A stretch of 64,000 nucleotides of DNA from a bacterium (lineage in GTDB: Bacteria > Bdellovibrionota_C > UBA2361 > RFPC01). Below the pieces are notes generated by a model that saw only the letters and a program-made list of their open reading frames with translations, made no database searches and had not been told where the DNA came from. The position numbers and the translations under genes are program-made. This document shows positions 31,854 to 40,607 of the stretch, piece after piece (the stretch's first letter is position 1; each line of letters begins with the position of its first letter). Where the stretch lies: contig JAUIIO010000004.1 of NCBI GenBank assembly GCA_030431715.1, positions 64,977 to 128,976 on the forward strand, in the 5' to 3' direction.

Positions 31854-32626
31854 TAATCTCTTGATTGAAGCTTTGCTAAGAGACGCAAAATTTCAAGATA
31901 GAGCCAAATAAGTGTTACGAGAAGACCAAAAGCTCCGTACCACTCCATATACTTAGGCACACTCTTACTCTCGGCTGCATTCTCAATAAAGTCGAAATCA
32001 AGAACAAGATTGAGCGCTGCAACTACAACCACCACAAGCGAAAAGCCAATACTGAACATTCCTGAATCGTGAAGAAAGGTCATGTGTACGCCAAATAACC
32101 CTAGGACCATGGTGAGAATATATATCAGTGCAATAGCGCCAGTTGCAGCAACTATGCCGAGTTTGAAATTTTCAGTAGCTTTGATAAGGCCTGAGCGATA
32201 AGCCATCAGCAAGCAAAAGAGCGTGCCAAATGTAAGCGAAACGGCCTGAAAGACGATTGTCGTATTAGGAGGCATTGTTCCCTGAACGACCATGGCAGGA
32301 TTCTCAGCGGTAGCAGTCGCATACATGAGTGAAATAGTACCAAGCGCAAATCCTTCAACGATCGCATACACTGGTGTCAGAAGTGGTGCGAGAGTTTTCT
32401 TAAATATAATGACAAGAGCAAGTATAAAGCCTGCGATGAGAAACAGAAAAGTAAGCCCACCCATCTCAGCTGGATGAGACCATGACCAATAGGCCGCGAT
32501 TGTCGTTAACAAAATACTTATGATCGTTTTATTAACTGTCCCCTCAAGCGTCATCACGTCAGTAGGCGCGACAGTTCGGCTAGAGTTAAATACCTTATCA
32601 CTTAAAGCCGGATTTCCTGTTCTCAT
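31853..32626 (-). CDS. Bax inhibitor-1/YccA-family membrane protein
   Basis: 257 residues, seven predicted transmembrane helices in the BI-1 arrangement. The C-terminal helix ends in 'WLYLEILRLLAKLQSRD', and the penultimate region has 'LNLVLDFDFIENAAES', the acidic-pair motif typical of YccA/BI-1. Bacterial members are predicted pH-sensitive ion leak channels or interact with the FtsH protease; their main role is unsettled. It is transcribed away from psd with a 122-base gap that likely holds both promoters. The exported gene follows directly. Confidence 0.88.
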   Translation of the reverse strand: MRTGNPALSDKVFNSSRTVAPTDVMTLEGTVNKTIISILLTTIAAYWSWSHPAEMGGLTFLFLIAGFILALVIIFKKTLAPLLTPVYAIVEGFALGTISLMYATATAENPAMVVQGTMPPNTTIVFQAVSLTFGTLFCLLMAYRSGLIKATENFKLGIVAATGAIALIYILTMVLGLFGVHMTFLHDSGMFSIGFSLVVVVVAALNLVLDFDFIENAAESKSVPKYMEWYGAFGLLVTLIWLYLEILRLLAKLQSRD

Positions 32627-32748
32627 GTAAAACTCCTTCTCTCACGAGTTAAGTCATTGTTTCTTGTGTTATGTAGGATATAATCACTATCCAATCATTA
32701 TACAATAGAGTTCCGCTATCGCACCACACCTTAAGTCCACCTAACCAT

Positions 32749-33504
32749 ATGATTAAACTCTTAAATATTATAAGCGCCATTACAGGCAAGCTTGTCTGGT
32801 TAAAGCTCCCTCCCCCTCTCTCGGGTTGGTCCATCCGTGTATTCTGTTCGATCTTTCATATAGACACAGCCGAAGCAGAAAAAGATATCGAGAGCTATCA
32901 ATCGATTGGTGAATACTTTTCAAGAAAACTCAAGCCTCACTCGCGGGCAATAACAGGTAATTGCGTATCTCCTATAGATGGAACGCTACGAGATCTTGGA
33001 ACGGTCTCATCACGCTGGCTTCCGCAGATTAAGGGCAAGCGCTACTCTCTACCCGAATTTCTCGGCTCCGACAAAGATGCCAGTAGATATCAGGGGGGGA
33101 CGTATCTTCATTTTTATCTTTCTCCCCAAGACTATCACAGAATCCACTTCCCGGTACGTGGCAAAATTCTTCGTTCCCTACACTTCCCCGGAACTCTTTG
33201 GCCTGTGAACAATTGGTCATGGAGCTCTATCTCAAATCTTTTTGTAAAGAATGAAAGATATGTTTCTTATATTGAGAGTGAATTCGGGCTCGTTGCTCTC
33301 ATCATGATTGGCGCGCTCAATGTTGGAGGCATGCAGATCCTCGCAGATAGTGAACTCCACGAAGCAGGCGATGAGTTCGGGATGTTTATGATGGGATCGG
33401 CTGTTGTGCTCCTCTTTGAACGAGATATCATACTACCAGAGGATTTTGATCCTGATAAGAAAGGAAAGATTCTAATGGGAGAGTCACTACTTCGTGAAAA
33501 ATGA
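32749..33504 (+). CDS. psd: phosphatidylserine decarboxylase
   Basis: 251 residues, near the usual length. It makes phosphatidylethanolamine at the inner membrane by self-processing to a pyruvoyl enzyme. The serine protease-like triad for cleavage is visible: Asp77 (SPIDG), His133 (YHRIH) and Ser217 in 'FMMGSAVV', where the usual LGST is MGSA. So the pyruvoyl serine is kept and Thr is Ala, which is a mild variant. A longer N-terminal segment gives a membrane-facing helix. The stop overlaps thiL's GTG start by 11 bases, so the two are coupled. It supports a PE-containing diderm membrane. Confidence 0.94.
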   Translation: MIKLLNIISAITGKLVWLKLPPPLSGWSIRVFCSIFHIDTAEAEKDIESYQSIGEYFSRKLKPHSRAITGNCVSPIDGTLRDLGTVSSRWLPQIKGKRYSLPEFLGSDKDASRYQGGTYLHFYLSPQDYHRIHFPVRGKILRSLHFPGTLWPVNNWSWSSISNLFVKNERYVSYIESEFGLVALIMIGALNVGGMQILADSELHEAGDEFGMFMMGSAVVLLFERDIILPEDFDPDKKGKILMGESLLREK

Positions 33505-34444
33505 GCGTACACTTCTAACCGAGCTTCTACAATTTCGGGGACAACAGAGACAAGACACCGTAGTTGCTACTGGCGATGATGGCTATATTTTTCGCGCTGG
33601 AGATACACTCCTTTGCGTCTCAACCGATTCATTCTGCGAAGGCGTTCATTTTCTACATGAACATTATTCCCCACAACAAATAGGAGAAAAAGTTTATGAG
33701 GCTACCGTCTCCGATATCGCCGCTATGGGTGGAAAGCCTACAAGCATTTTTTTAAGTCTCGCTCTCTCTGAGAAAACTCCTGAAGAGTACTTACCTGCCC
33801 TCTACCGGGGAATTGAGCAACGAGCGATTGCTCATGGTGTTGAAATAGGTGGAGGAGAAACGACTTCTCACCTTTCAGACCATCCGCTCATTACGGTAAC
33901 CGCTCTTGGCATAATCTCCGGCGAAGAAGCTATCTGTCCACGAAGCGGGGCTGAGCTAGGAGATAAAATCTATGTCACTGGCAACCTCGGTGGAAGTGCT
34001 GCTGGATTTAAGGCACTGACAACGAAAGTTGCAGGCTTTCAAAAACTGAAAGACATCCATCTTACCCCGCGAGCACGAGTTGACCTTGTCGATACAATCG
34101 CACCTCTTGCATCTTCGATGATTGATATTAGCGATGGGCTCTCTTCAGAAATTCATCATATCTGCAAAGCAAGTAATTGTGGCGCCGTTATCAACGCTGA
34201 CCTGATTCCCATAGATGCTGAAACAAAAGAGCTCGCATCTCTTACCGGAGTACGTGCTCTTGACTTTGCGCTTGGTGGGGGCGAAGACTTTGAGCTTCTC
34301 TTCACCTCTTCTCAAAATATCGATACAGAACTTGCTCACTGCATCGGAGAGATTACGGGTAATGATACAATCTTACTGCAAAACAAGGATAAAAAAGAGC
34401 CTTTGATAGTTACCGGATATCAACATTTTACTCCCCTCCCCTAA
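33494..34444 (+). CDS. thiL: thiamine-monophosphate kinase ThiL
   Basis: 316 residues, normal length. ThiL phosphorylates thiamine phosphate to the coenzyme TPP. Motifs: 'STDSFCEGVHF' (Asp pair for Mg), 'ATVSDIAAMGGKPTSIFLSL' and 'GGGETTSH' for the nucleotide, 'SMIDISDGLSSEIHHI' and 'GGGEDFELLFT'. The N-terminus 'VATGDDGYIF' has the metal-binding Asp residues. The GTG start lies within the end of psd (11-base overlap). An unusual partner for psd, but tight coupling is clear. Confidence 0.95.
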   Translation: MKNERTLLTELLQFRGQQRQDTVVATGDDGYIFRAGDTLLCVSTDSFCEGVHFLHEHYSPQQIGEKVYEATVSDIAAMGGKPTSIFLSLALSEKTPEEYLPALYRGIEQRAIAHGVEIGGGETTSHLSDHPLITVTALGIISGEEAICPRSGAELGDKIYVTGNLGGSAAGFKALTTKVAGFQKLKDIHLTPRARVDLVDTIAPLASSMIDISDGLSSEIHHICKASNCGAVINADLIPIDAETKELASLTGVRALDFALGGGEDFELLFTSSQNIDTELAHCIGEITGNDTILLQNKDKKEPLIVTGYQHFTPLP

Positions 34445-34515
34445 GAGCCCCTCTCCTTACTCCTGCTCTTAATCCTCATCCTCCTCTTGCACCTGCACCA
34501 GAGAAACATCTGAAT

Positions 34516-35913
34516 CTAAAGAACCTTCCCAGGATTCATCACTCCATGAGGATCAAAGACCTTCTTTAGCGCCTTCATGTACGAAATCTCTTCCGGTGTC
34601 TTTGCCTGCGGCAAGATATCCCTCTTAAGGAGGCCCACTCCGTGTTCCGCAGATATACTTCCTTCATACTCCAGCACAAGTCGATAAATATCGGGGTCTA
34701 TCTTCTCTTTGCAGAGCTTTGCATAGGCTTCCATTGTGAGATTTTCTGGCTTAAGAAGATTCACGTGTATATTGCCGTCACCAATATGACCAAAGAGTAC
34801 AGGCACGACTGCAGGATAGCTTGAAGCCAAAAGTTCTCTGAGCTTACTTATAAATTCTGGCAGCATAGAGATTGGTACCGCGATGTCATTTTTATGTGGG
34901 GAGTAGTGGGCATTGAGAGTCTCTCCTATATACTCACGCAATTGCAGGAGCTCTTCACTCTGCTTGGAATTTTGACCGATAACAACATCAACGACATCCC
35001 CACTTTCAAACAGAGGAGAATAAAAATCCTCAAACTCTTCCAGAAGAGCTTCATCTTCCCTCTCAAGCTCTAACAAAAGATAGACTTCATGAGGATCAGA
35101 AAAAGGATCTCTTAGCGAATGGTGCTTTGTCACACGCTCAAGCGCTGAACGTTCAAAAAATTCGACGGCAGAGAGAGAGCTTAAGAACTTTTTTTTCGCA
35201 GCTGTTAACACTGGTAAAGCAGACTCAAAGGAAGAAAGCGCACAGAGACTTCTGGTGACACCTGTCGGCACTGGACTTAGGGCAATGGTTGCTTCTGTAA
35301 TAAAACCGAGAGTTCCTTCAGACCCAACAAACAGATTTTTAAGGTCGTACCCGGTCTGATTCTTATACAACCTGCCACCGATACGAAGTATCTTTCCCTC
35401 GCCAGTAACGACCGTAAGCCCAAGAACCCAGTTGCGTAGTAAGCCGTAACGAATGACGTGCATACCACCGGCATTTGTAGCGATATTCCCACCGATCTGA
35501 GAAGAGCCCTCACTGGCAAATGAGACCGGAATGGTCAAACCGTGGGCTCTAGCGGCCTCCTTGGCATCGTGAGTCTTTACCCCGGCTTCACACCTCATAA
35601 ACTGATCCCCCTCAGAGACTTCAAGCACCTTGTTGAGTTTCTCAAGGGAAACAACACACTCCCCTGCCGTAGCAGTAGCGCCACCACAGAGTCCAGTACG
35701 GCCACCTGATGGAATAAGAGGCGTTGAGAAGGTATTCGCTGCCTCTACGATCTTCTGTACTTCAGCAGTAGAGCGAGGGAAACAGACCACTGAAGCATCC
35801 GGCACAAAGTCACTTGCCGCATCTTTTCCGTAATATTCACGGGTACTTCCGGTGGTGCTAACGGAATCGTTCCCTAAAATATCGTGTAAGTGTTGAATAA
35901 AAGGTGTAACCAT
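34516..35913 (-). CDS. GlcD/D-lactate dehydrogenase-type FAD-linked oxidase
   Basis: 465 residues. It has the PCMH-type FAD domain: 'VIPSGGRTGLCGGAT', 'ASEGSSQIGGNIATNAGGMHVIRYG' and 'LFVGSEGTLGFITEAT', and the C-terminal cap with 'LKRDILPQ', 'EHGVGLL' and the end 'DPHGVMNPGKVL'. That end is the signature of glycolate oxidase GlcD and D-lactate dehydrogenases. Substrate (glycolate, D-lactate or 2-hydroxyacid) is not decided by sequence, and no GlcE/GlcF partner is next to it. It would be cytoplasmic or membrane-associated. It is monocistronic, 107 bases upstream of the TPR gene start. Confidence 0.9.
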   Translation of the reverse strand: MVTPFIQHLHDILGNDSVSTTGSTREYYGKDAASDFVPDASVVCFPRSTAEVQKIVEAANTFSTPLIPSGGRTGLCGGATATAGECVVSLEKLNKVLEVSEGDQFMRCEAGVKTHDAKEAARAHGLTIPVSFASEGSSQIGGNIATNAGGMHVIRYGLLRNWVLGLTVVTGEGKILRIGGRLYKNQTGYDLKNLFVGSEGTLGFITEATIALSPVPTGVTRSLCALSSFESALPVLTAAKKKFLSSLSAVEFFERSALERVTKHHSLRDPFSDPHEVYLLLELEREDEALLEEFEDFYSPLFESGDVVDVVIGQNSKQSEELLQLREYIGETLNAHYSPHKNDIAVPISMLPEFISKLRELLASSYPAVVPVLFGHIGDGNIHVNLLKPENLTMEAYAKLCKEKIDPDIYRLVLEYEGSISAEHGVGLLKRDILPQAKTPEEISYMKALKKVFDPHGVMNPGKVL

Positions 35914-36020
35914 TGGATTAAATTATATATAATTCTCAGTTGAAGCAACAGACCGTCCCCACCGGATACAGATATAGTACATAATTCTTTTCTACAGGTA
36001 CATGAAGGAGTTACGGGGCA

Positions 36021-36995
36021 GTGATAAAAGAAACAATACAGTCATCCATAAAATGGATCCGAACATGGGGAACACTCCCGGTGTTTTGCTGGATCAAGGG
36101 CGCATCGCTCTATAGGCAGGGAAAATACCGCATGGCGATCCCCTACTACGAACGGGGGCTCAAATCTTATAAAAACCATCCCGCCAGTCACTGTGCAAGA
36201 CTCGATCTAGCGCAGTGTTTGTTTACTGAGGGACGCTTCATGGATGCTGAGCAACACCTCAAGGCTGTAGCGACAAAGATTCCATCTTCTCGTGAAGCCC
36301 AACTGCGACTTGCGAGGCTTCAGCTCTGGTCCGGACGTTCTCTTGATGCAGCATGGACACTCAGACGTGCACTTAGAACACTTAAAAATGACCCCAAAAT
36401 ACTTGGACTCTTCCTTTACGCCGTGCTTGATAACGAGGGCCCCAGATTCCTTTTAGATGAAGGGCTGGAGCTCGTTAAGAGACTACCTGAGCGTGGCAAT
36501 AATGTCTTACTTGAAGCAGTTCTCGCTAAGATAGAGTATGACAAACAGAAGAGTTTACCAGCACGTAACGCCTTTTTAGTCTTTTTAGAAAACGAAGATA
36601 TACCAGCTGAGGTCTACATTATGGTTGCCGAGATGTATATCCGAACTCGCGAAACATTTCGTGCCAGAGATATCTTACGTGAGGCTCTCGAAAAGAACCC
36701 TGAGCACCCGCGTATTCTTTCTCTTCTCGCTGAAACATATCTCAAGTCAGGAACCGTTTACAACGCCAGCTACGCCCGCCAACTCGCAGAAAAGGCGTGT
36801 CAGAAAGCCAGTTGGTTAAGCCCACGTGAGATGCACGTATTGGCAGAAGCCTACTATCACCTTGATGATAAGATCTCTGCCCTGATAGTGGCGAGCAAGG
36901 CAAAGGAAGAAGGGAACCGACTTCTCGGCTCATACCGTGACTCCGCTACCCTTGAGCGTCTAATTGATGACCTCTCGACTGGAACTCAGGCGTAA
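36021..36995 (+). CDS. tetratricopeptide-repeat protein
   Basis: 324 residues from a GTG at 36021 (GAAGGAG, 10 bases upstream). Several TPR-like helix pairs can be picked out: 'QGKYRMAIPYYERGLKSY', 'AQCLFTEGRFMDAEQHLK', 'ARLQLWSGRSLDAAWTLRRAL', 'AEMYIRTRETFRARDILREAL' and 'AETYLKSGTVYNASYARQLAE'. No signal peptide or membrane helix. TPR arrays bind partner proteins; the partner here is unknown. It starts a rightward group with a small unknown gene (37017) and a CheY-like gene (37362), each within ~30 bases, so the three may be one transcript. Confidence 0.82.
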   Translation: MIKETIQSSIKWIRTWGTLPVFCWIKGASLYRQGKYRMAIPYYERGLKSYKNHPASHCARLDLAQCLFTEGRFMDAEQHLKAVATKIPSSREAQLRLARLQLWSGRSLDAAWTLRRALRTLKNDPKILGLFLYAVLDNEGPRFLLDEGLELVKRLPERGNNVLLEAVLAKIEYDKQKSLPARNAFLVFLENEDIPAEVYIMVAEMYIRTRETFRARDILREALEKNPEHPRILSLLAETYLKSGTVYNASYARQLAEKACQKASWLSPREMHVLAEAYYHLDDKISALIVASKAKEEGNRLLGSYRDSATLERLIDDLSTGTQA

Positions 36996-37016
36996 ATTGA
37001 TCCACAATACGGATCT

Positions 37017-37331
37017 ATGATTCATCTACTCGAAGTAGGGCCAGAGCTAGATCTCAAGAGCCTTAAAAAACTGTCTCGAAAGTACGCCATGACCGGTGGC
37101 TACGAATTAGCCCTCAGGCAAGATCTAACGCCCGAACAAGCGCTAGAACTCTATGAACTACACCTTAAGGCTCTCAGTGACTACTCAACGGAGTCGAGCA
37201 CCTATTTTACGAACAATTCATACAGAATCCTAATCCTTCTCTCTACAGCAGAACTCCTTCCTGAAGAGCTTTGCACCAAGCTCATTCAGCTCCTCGACCG
37301 GGATTCCATTACTGCTGAAAATAGCGTATAA
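37017..37331 (+). CDS. hypothetical protein
   Basis: 104 residues, no signal or membrane segment. Helical, with a Leu-rich pattern ('LLEVGPELDLKSLKKLSRKY', 'LYELHLKALSDY'). No family recognised. It lies 21 bases after the TPR gene and 30 bases before a CheY-like gene, all in one direction; it may be a small adaptor in the same unit. Its start is the first ATG after the TPR stop, with no distinct ribosome site. Confidence 0.55.
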   Translation: MIHLLEVGPELDLKSLKKLSRKYAMTGGYELALRQDLTPEQALELYELHLKALSDYSTESSTYFTNNSYRILILLSTAELLPEELCTKLIQLLDRDSITAENSV

Positions 37332-37361
37332 TATATACATTACATCCACTTACGAGAGATT

Positions 37362-37742
37362 ATGAAACTACAAAACTCACCTACTATCCTTATTGTTGAT
37401 GATGAAGAACTTATGCGTGAAGTGGTTGAGGTGATGGTTAACGACAACGGCGGGAAAACCCTCACAGCTGTAGACGGCGTGGATGCCGTGGAGGTATTTG
37501 CTGATAAGAGCGACGAGATAGATCTCATATTAATGGACTTCTCTATGCCTCGAATGGATGGGTACCAAGCATATCTTGAGATTCGAAAGCTTAAACCTGA
37601 GCTTCCTATCATTTTCATCTCCGGGCTACAGATGTCGCCCGAAGTTGAAGAAGAATGCGGTAAGGGAAACGCCCTCTTCGTGTCAAAACCATTTAAGGAA
37701 GATCAGCTCTTAGGTGAGATCAAAAAAGCTCTCACGCCATAA
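37362..37742 (+). CDS. single-domain response regulator (CheY-like)
   Basis: 126 residues, only a receiver. Acidic pocket DD (13-14), phosphoacceptor Asp59 in 'LILMDFSMPRMDGYQAY', and the Lys of 'FVSKPF' (~112). Such stand-alone receivers pass phosphate to partners or bind the flagellar switch or another protein when phosphorylated. Tyr/aromatic switch residues of true CheY are not all seen, so it may not act on the flagellum. It follows the small unknown gene by 30 bases and precedes sufU by 27. No kinase is nearby. Confidence 0.9.
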   Translation: MKLQNSPTILIVDDEELMREVVEVMVNDNGGKTLTAVDGVDAVEVFADKSDEIDLILMDFSMPRMDGYQAYLEIRKLKPELPIIFISGLQMSPEVEEECGKGNALFVSKPFKEDQLLGEIKKALTP

Positions 37743-37769
37743 GGTACTATGTAATTTGTAAGAAAGAAG

Positions 37770-38234
37770 ATGGCCCTAGACGAACTTTATCAAGAAATCA
37801 TTCTCGATCATCACAAGCGCCCTCGCTTTAAGGGAAAGATTCTCAATGCTGATGCGGCGACGACGCTCTTTAATCCGCTTTGTGGAGATCAAGTCCAGAT
37901 AGAACTCCGATCCGATGGAAAAACCGTAAGTGAAATTGCGCATGATGGTCAGGGATGCTCCATCAGTCAGGCCTCCGCCTCGATGATGAGCGAAATTTGT
38001 AAGGGCAAGCCGATCGAGGAAGTCCGTGAATTAATCGAGATCTTTGGGAAAATGATGAAGGGCACTGCCACCGAAGAAGAGCAAGAACGACTTGGTGACG
38101 CCGAGAGTCTAAAAGGCGTTCAACGTTTCGCAGCTCGTATCAAATGCGCAATGCTCAGCTGGGAAGCGTGCGACCAATGCATCAAAAAACTTCCCGAGGG
38201 AGCTCCTGCCGAGAACGATTCTCAGGAATCATAA
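37770..38234 (+). CDS. sufU: SufU-type iron-sulfur scaffold/sulfur-transfer protein
   Basis: 154 residues. The IscU/SufU metal site is intact: Cys38 and Asp40 (LCGDQ), Cys63 (GQGCSISQASA) and Cys126 (RIKCAML). The long insertion between the second and third cysteine regions ('GKMMKGTATEEEQERLGD') marks the SufU group rather than IscU. SufU accepts sulfur from the SufS desulfurase for cluster assembly. No sufS, sufB, sufC or sufD is in view, so its partners are outside the window. It follows the CheY-like gene by 27 bases. Confidence 0.9.
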   Translation: MALDELYQEIILDHHKRPRFKGKILNADAATTLFNPLCGDQVQIELRSDGKTVSEIAHDGQGCSISQASASMMSEICKGKPIEEVRELIEIFGKMMKGTATEEEQERLGDAESLKGVQRFAARIKCAMLSWEACDQCIKKLPEGAPAENDSQES

Positions 38235-38292
38235 TCGTTTGCGCTCAGACTTCTATCGCCATAGTACCCGAAGCTATGGTATCCCTAGAACA

Positions 38293-39591
38293 ATGTCAGA
38301 GACACAACATACTCACGCGCGGACACTTCCCACCCAATCTCACCTCCTGATCATGACAGCTCTAGTGAGCTGTTACCTGCAGTATCTCAGATTTGCTCCG
38401 TTGATCACCTCCCCGCGTCTTTGGGCTGAAGAAGGCTGGACCTTCCTACCTGCCCTCTACGGCGCTTCTTTCCTAGAAAGTATTAGCTACATCTACTACC
38501 GATCGGGATACTTTAACTTGATTCCAAATTTAGCTGCTTACCTTACGCAATTCTTTCCAATATCTTTTGCCCCAGCTATCACAACCACTACTGCTTTCTT
38601 CATACAACTTCTTCCGGTTCTGCTGATTCTAATCTCTCAAAGCAAACTCTTTGCGCATACTTCTGTAAGAATCCTTTCGATACTCATTTATACCCTATCT
38701 CCACTAGAGCTTCTTGAAACATGGGCAAATACTATCAATAGCCAGATCTATCTTGGGCTGTGCGCACTTCTCATCTTGATTGATGATTTCACAACAAAGA
38801 AGAGCCTCGCCCTACATCTCTTCTATTCCCTGATCTTTGCCTGTGCCGTGCTGACTGGTCCGTATGCATTCTGTGTCTTCCCAGCGCTGGCTCTAAGCTG
38901 CACTTCAAAGAGAAAGCTACCTCTACACTTCTACATCATATTCGCTTTTGGCTTTCTCATTCAAATGATCTCATTCTACCTTGCATACACGTCTGAGAAA
39001 CTAAACCCCAAAAGGCAATTTGAAATAATTGATGCAACGATACATGACGTGATGACCCTACAATTTGTCGAATCCCTCATCGGCAAACAAGGCTACCAGA
39101 CTCTTTCATCTTTCCTGAACGAGTCATATATGCCTCTCCTTGCTTTCATTCCCTTAGGCCTTATTGCCGCAGCTATTCTCATGGCGAAAAAAGATAAAGA
39201 AGTGATTCTTTCTTATGCCTTTATAGTGCTGACGCTCCTTACTGGAGTGGCTCTCACGGCACTCACTTCTTTTCACGGAAGGCTCACGGATCGCTACGTG
39301 GTATATGTAGGATTCATACTAAACATATTTATAGCTCTATTAACTGCCCATAAAACACCTCTTATAAGGTATGTGGCCACCATACTTCTCACCTCTGCTC
39401 TTCTCTGTGGCATCTCAGAGTTTCGATACGATATTCAAAGCACCCCCTGTAATGCGCAGTCAATACACTGGAAAAAAGCTGTTCGAAAATTAAAGAAGAA
39501 AGGCACCGGAAAACTCCCAGTGTGCCCGCCAAGTGGCTCTATTCCACTTAGCTCTTCCCAAGTGGTAAAAGCTAGAGAATCGATAGATTAG
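38293..39591 (+). CDS. polytopic membrane protein, GT-C-like
   Basis: 432 residues from the ATG at 38293; a TTG at 38239 in frame is the alternative. Around 9-10 hydrophobic segments. After the first helix there is 'FAPLITSPRLWAEEGWTFLPALYG', where the W-A-E-E pair in the first loop recalls the acidic first loop of GT-C glycosyltransferases or polyprenyl-phosphate-dependent enzymes. The last ~60 residues are basic with a Cys-containing tail. I cannot assign a substrate. It ends by overlapping oleD's stop on the opposite strand by 4 bases. Function unknown; membrane location certain. Confidence 0.65.
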   Translation: MSETQHTHARTLPTQSHLLIMTALVSCYLQYLRFAPLITSPRLWAEEGWTFLPALYGASFLESISYIYYRSGYFNLIPNLAAYLTQFFPISFAPAITTTTAFFIQLLPVLLILISQSKLFAHTSVRILSILIYTLSPLELLETWANTINSQIYLGLCALLILIDDFTTKKSLALHLFYSLIFACAVLTGPYAFCVFPALALSCTSKRKLPLHFYIIFAFGFLIQMISFYLAYTSEKLNPKRQFEIIDATIHDVMTLQFVESLIGKQGYQTLSSFLNESYMPLLAFIPLGLIAAAILMAKKDKEVILSYAFIVLTLLTGVALTALTSFHGRLTDRYVVYVGFILNIFIALLTAHKTPLIRYVATILLTSALLCGISEFRYDIQSTPCNAQSIHWKKAVRKLKKKGTGKLPVCPPSGSIPLSSSQVVKARESID

Positions 39592-40607
39592 GAAGCTGCT
39601 TTAAGCTCTTGCTGCTGAGGACGCTCTTTAGGGAACGTAATATCTAAAGCCTCGTTAACAGTATATTGAGGCTGATATCCAAGTATCTTTTTTGCTGCTT
39701 CAAGAGAAAAGTAGTGACTCGTAGCCATCTCAAGCACGAGGAACCGGGTAAGAAGAGGTTCCCCGCGAAGAGGAAGAACAGTGTGAGCGAACTCAAGGAT
39801 TGTTGCTAGCCCGTAAGCGATCGGGAATGGTACTCTTTTCGTAATCGGATCCAACCCATTACGCTTAACGATCTCATTAATCCAATCCCACATATTAACT
39901 GGCTCGCCCTGACTTACAAAAAAAGCCCGACCTCCGGCTTCCGGATGACTCTCACGTAGAGCCTGCTCGGCAAGCAAATGAGCCTGAACACAGTCAGAGA
40001 TATAACAGATGTCAGTCAGGTTCGTACCTGCTCCAACTTGAACAAGACGGCCAGCGCGAGTACGCTCTAAAATAGTTGGCACAAGATTCGTATCGCCGGG
40101 TCCCCATATAAGATGAGGCCGGAGTGCTATCGTTTGTAACCTATCTCCGTGCGCAGCTAGGACTTCTCGTTCGGCGATCTTCTTCGTCTTCGGATAGTAT
40201 GCGTGGTGGTGGTCTGGATAAGGATAAGACTCATCTATCCCATTTAAATCTTTTCCATCAGCAACGACACTTGGGGAACTCGTATAGATAAGCCGTGGAA
40301 CACCTGCCTCACGACACGCACTGAGAACATTTCTGGTGCCTTGCACATTTATTCGAAAGAAATCATCATACACGCCCCACATATCTACCTTTGCAGCGAC
40401 ATGAAAAACAGCTTGCGCACCGTTAAAAACCTCACAAAGCTCTTTTGTATCTGAAGAAATATCTATGCGGTGGGTATGCACTCCTGCTTGACGAAGCTCC
40501 GGGTAATCACCACGCGAGAGTGAGTGCACCTCATCTCCACGTTCAGCGAGCGAAAGGCAGAGCGCCTTGCCTAAAAACCCACCTCCCCCGGTTACGATAA
40601 CTTTCAT
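39588..40607 (-). CDS. oleD: OleD, 2-alkyl-3-ketoacid reductase
   Basis: 339 residues, an extended-SDR/NAD-dependent epimerase-like enzyme. It has the NAD(P) motif GGGGFLG (7-13), Ser111 in 'YTSSPSVV', and the catalytic Tyr138-x-x-x-Lys142 (YPKTK). OleD reduces the OleA product, a 2-alkyl-3-keto acid, to the beta-hydroxy acid. Its call rests on its place in the ole set: it follows oleBC with a 4-base overlap (ATGA), itself 12 bases from oleA. A close family alternative is 3-beta-hydroxysteroid dehydrogenase-like proteins, but the context decides it. It would act in the cytoplasm. Confidence 0.9.
   Translation of the reverse strand: MKVIVTGGGGFLGKALCLSLAERGDEVHSLSRGDYPELRQAGVHTHRIDISSDTKELCEVFNGAQAVFHVAAKVDMWGVYDDFFRINVQGTRNVLSACREAGVPRLIYTSSPSVVADGKDLNGIDESYPYPDHHHAYYPKTKKIAEREVLAAHGDRLQTIALRPHLIWGPGDTNLVPTILERTRAGRLVQVGAGTNLTDICYISDCVQAHLLAEQALRESHPEAGGRAFFVSQGEPVNMWDWINEIVKRNGLDPITKRVPFPIAYGLATILEFAHTVLPLRGEPLLTRFLVLEMATSHYFSLEAAKKILGYQPQYTVNEALDITFPKERPQQQELKAAS

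Noticed and set aside
37362..37742. Chemotaxis CheY assignment
   Set aside because: It is a single receiver like CheY, but no che gene is near and the switch-binding residues are not all clear, so only the receiver family is claimed.
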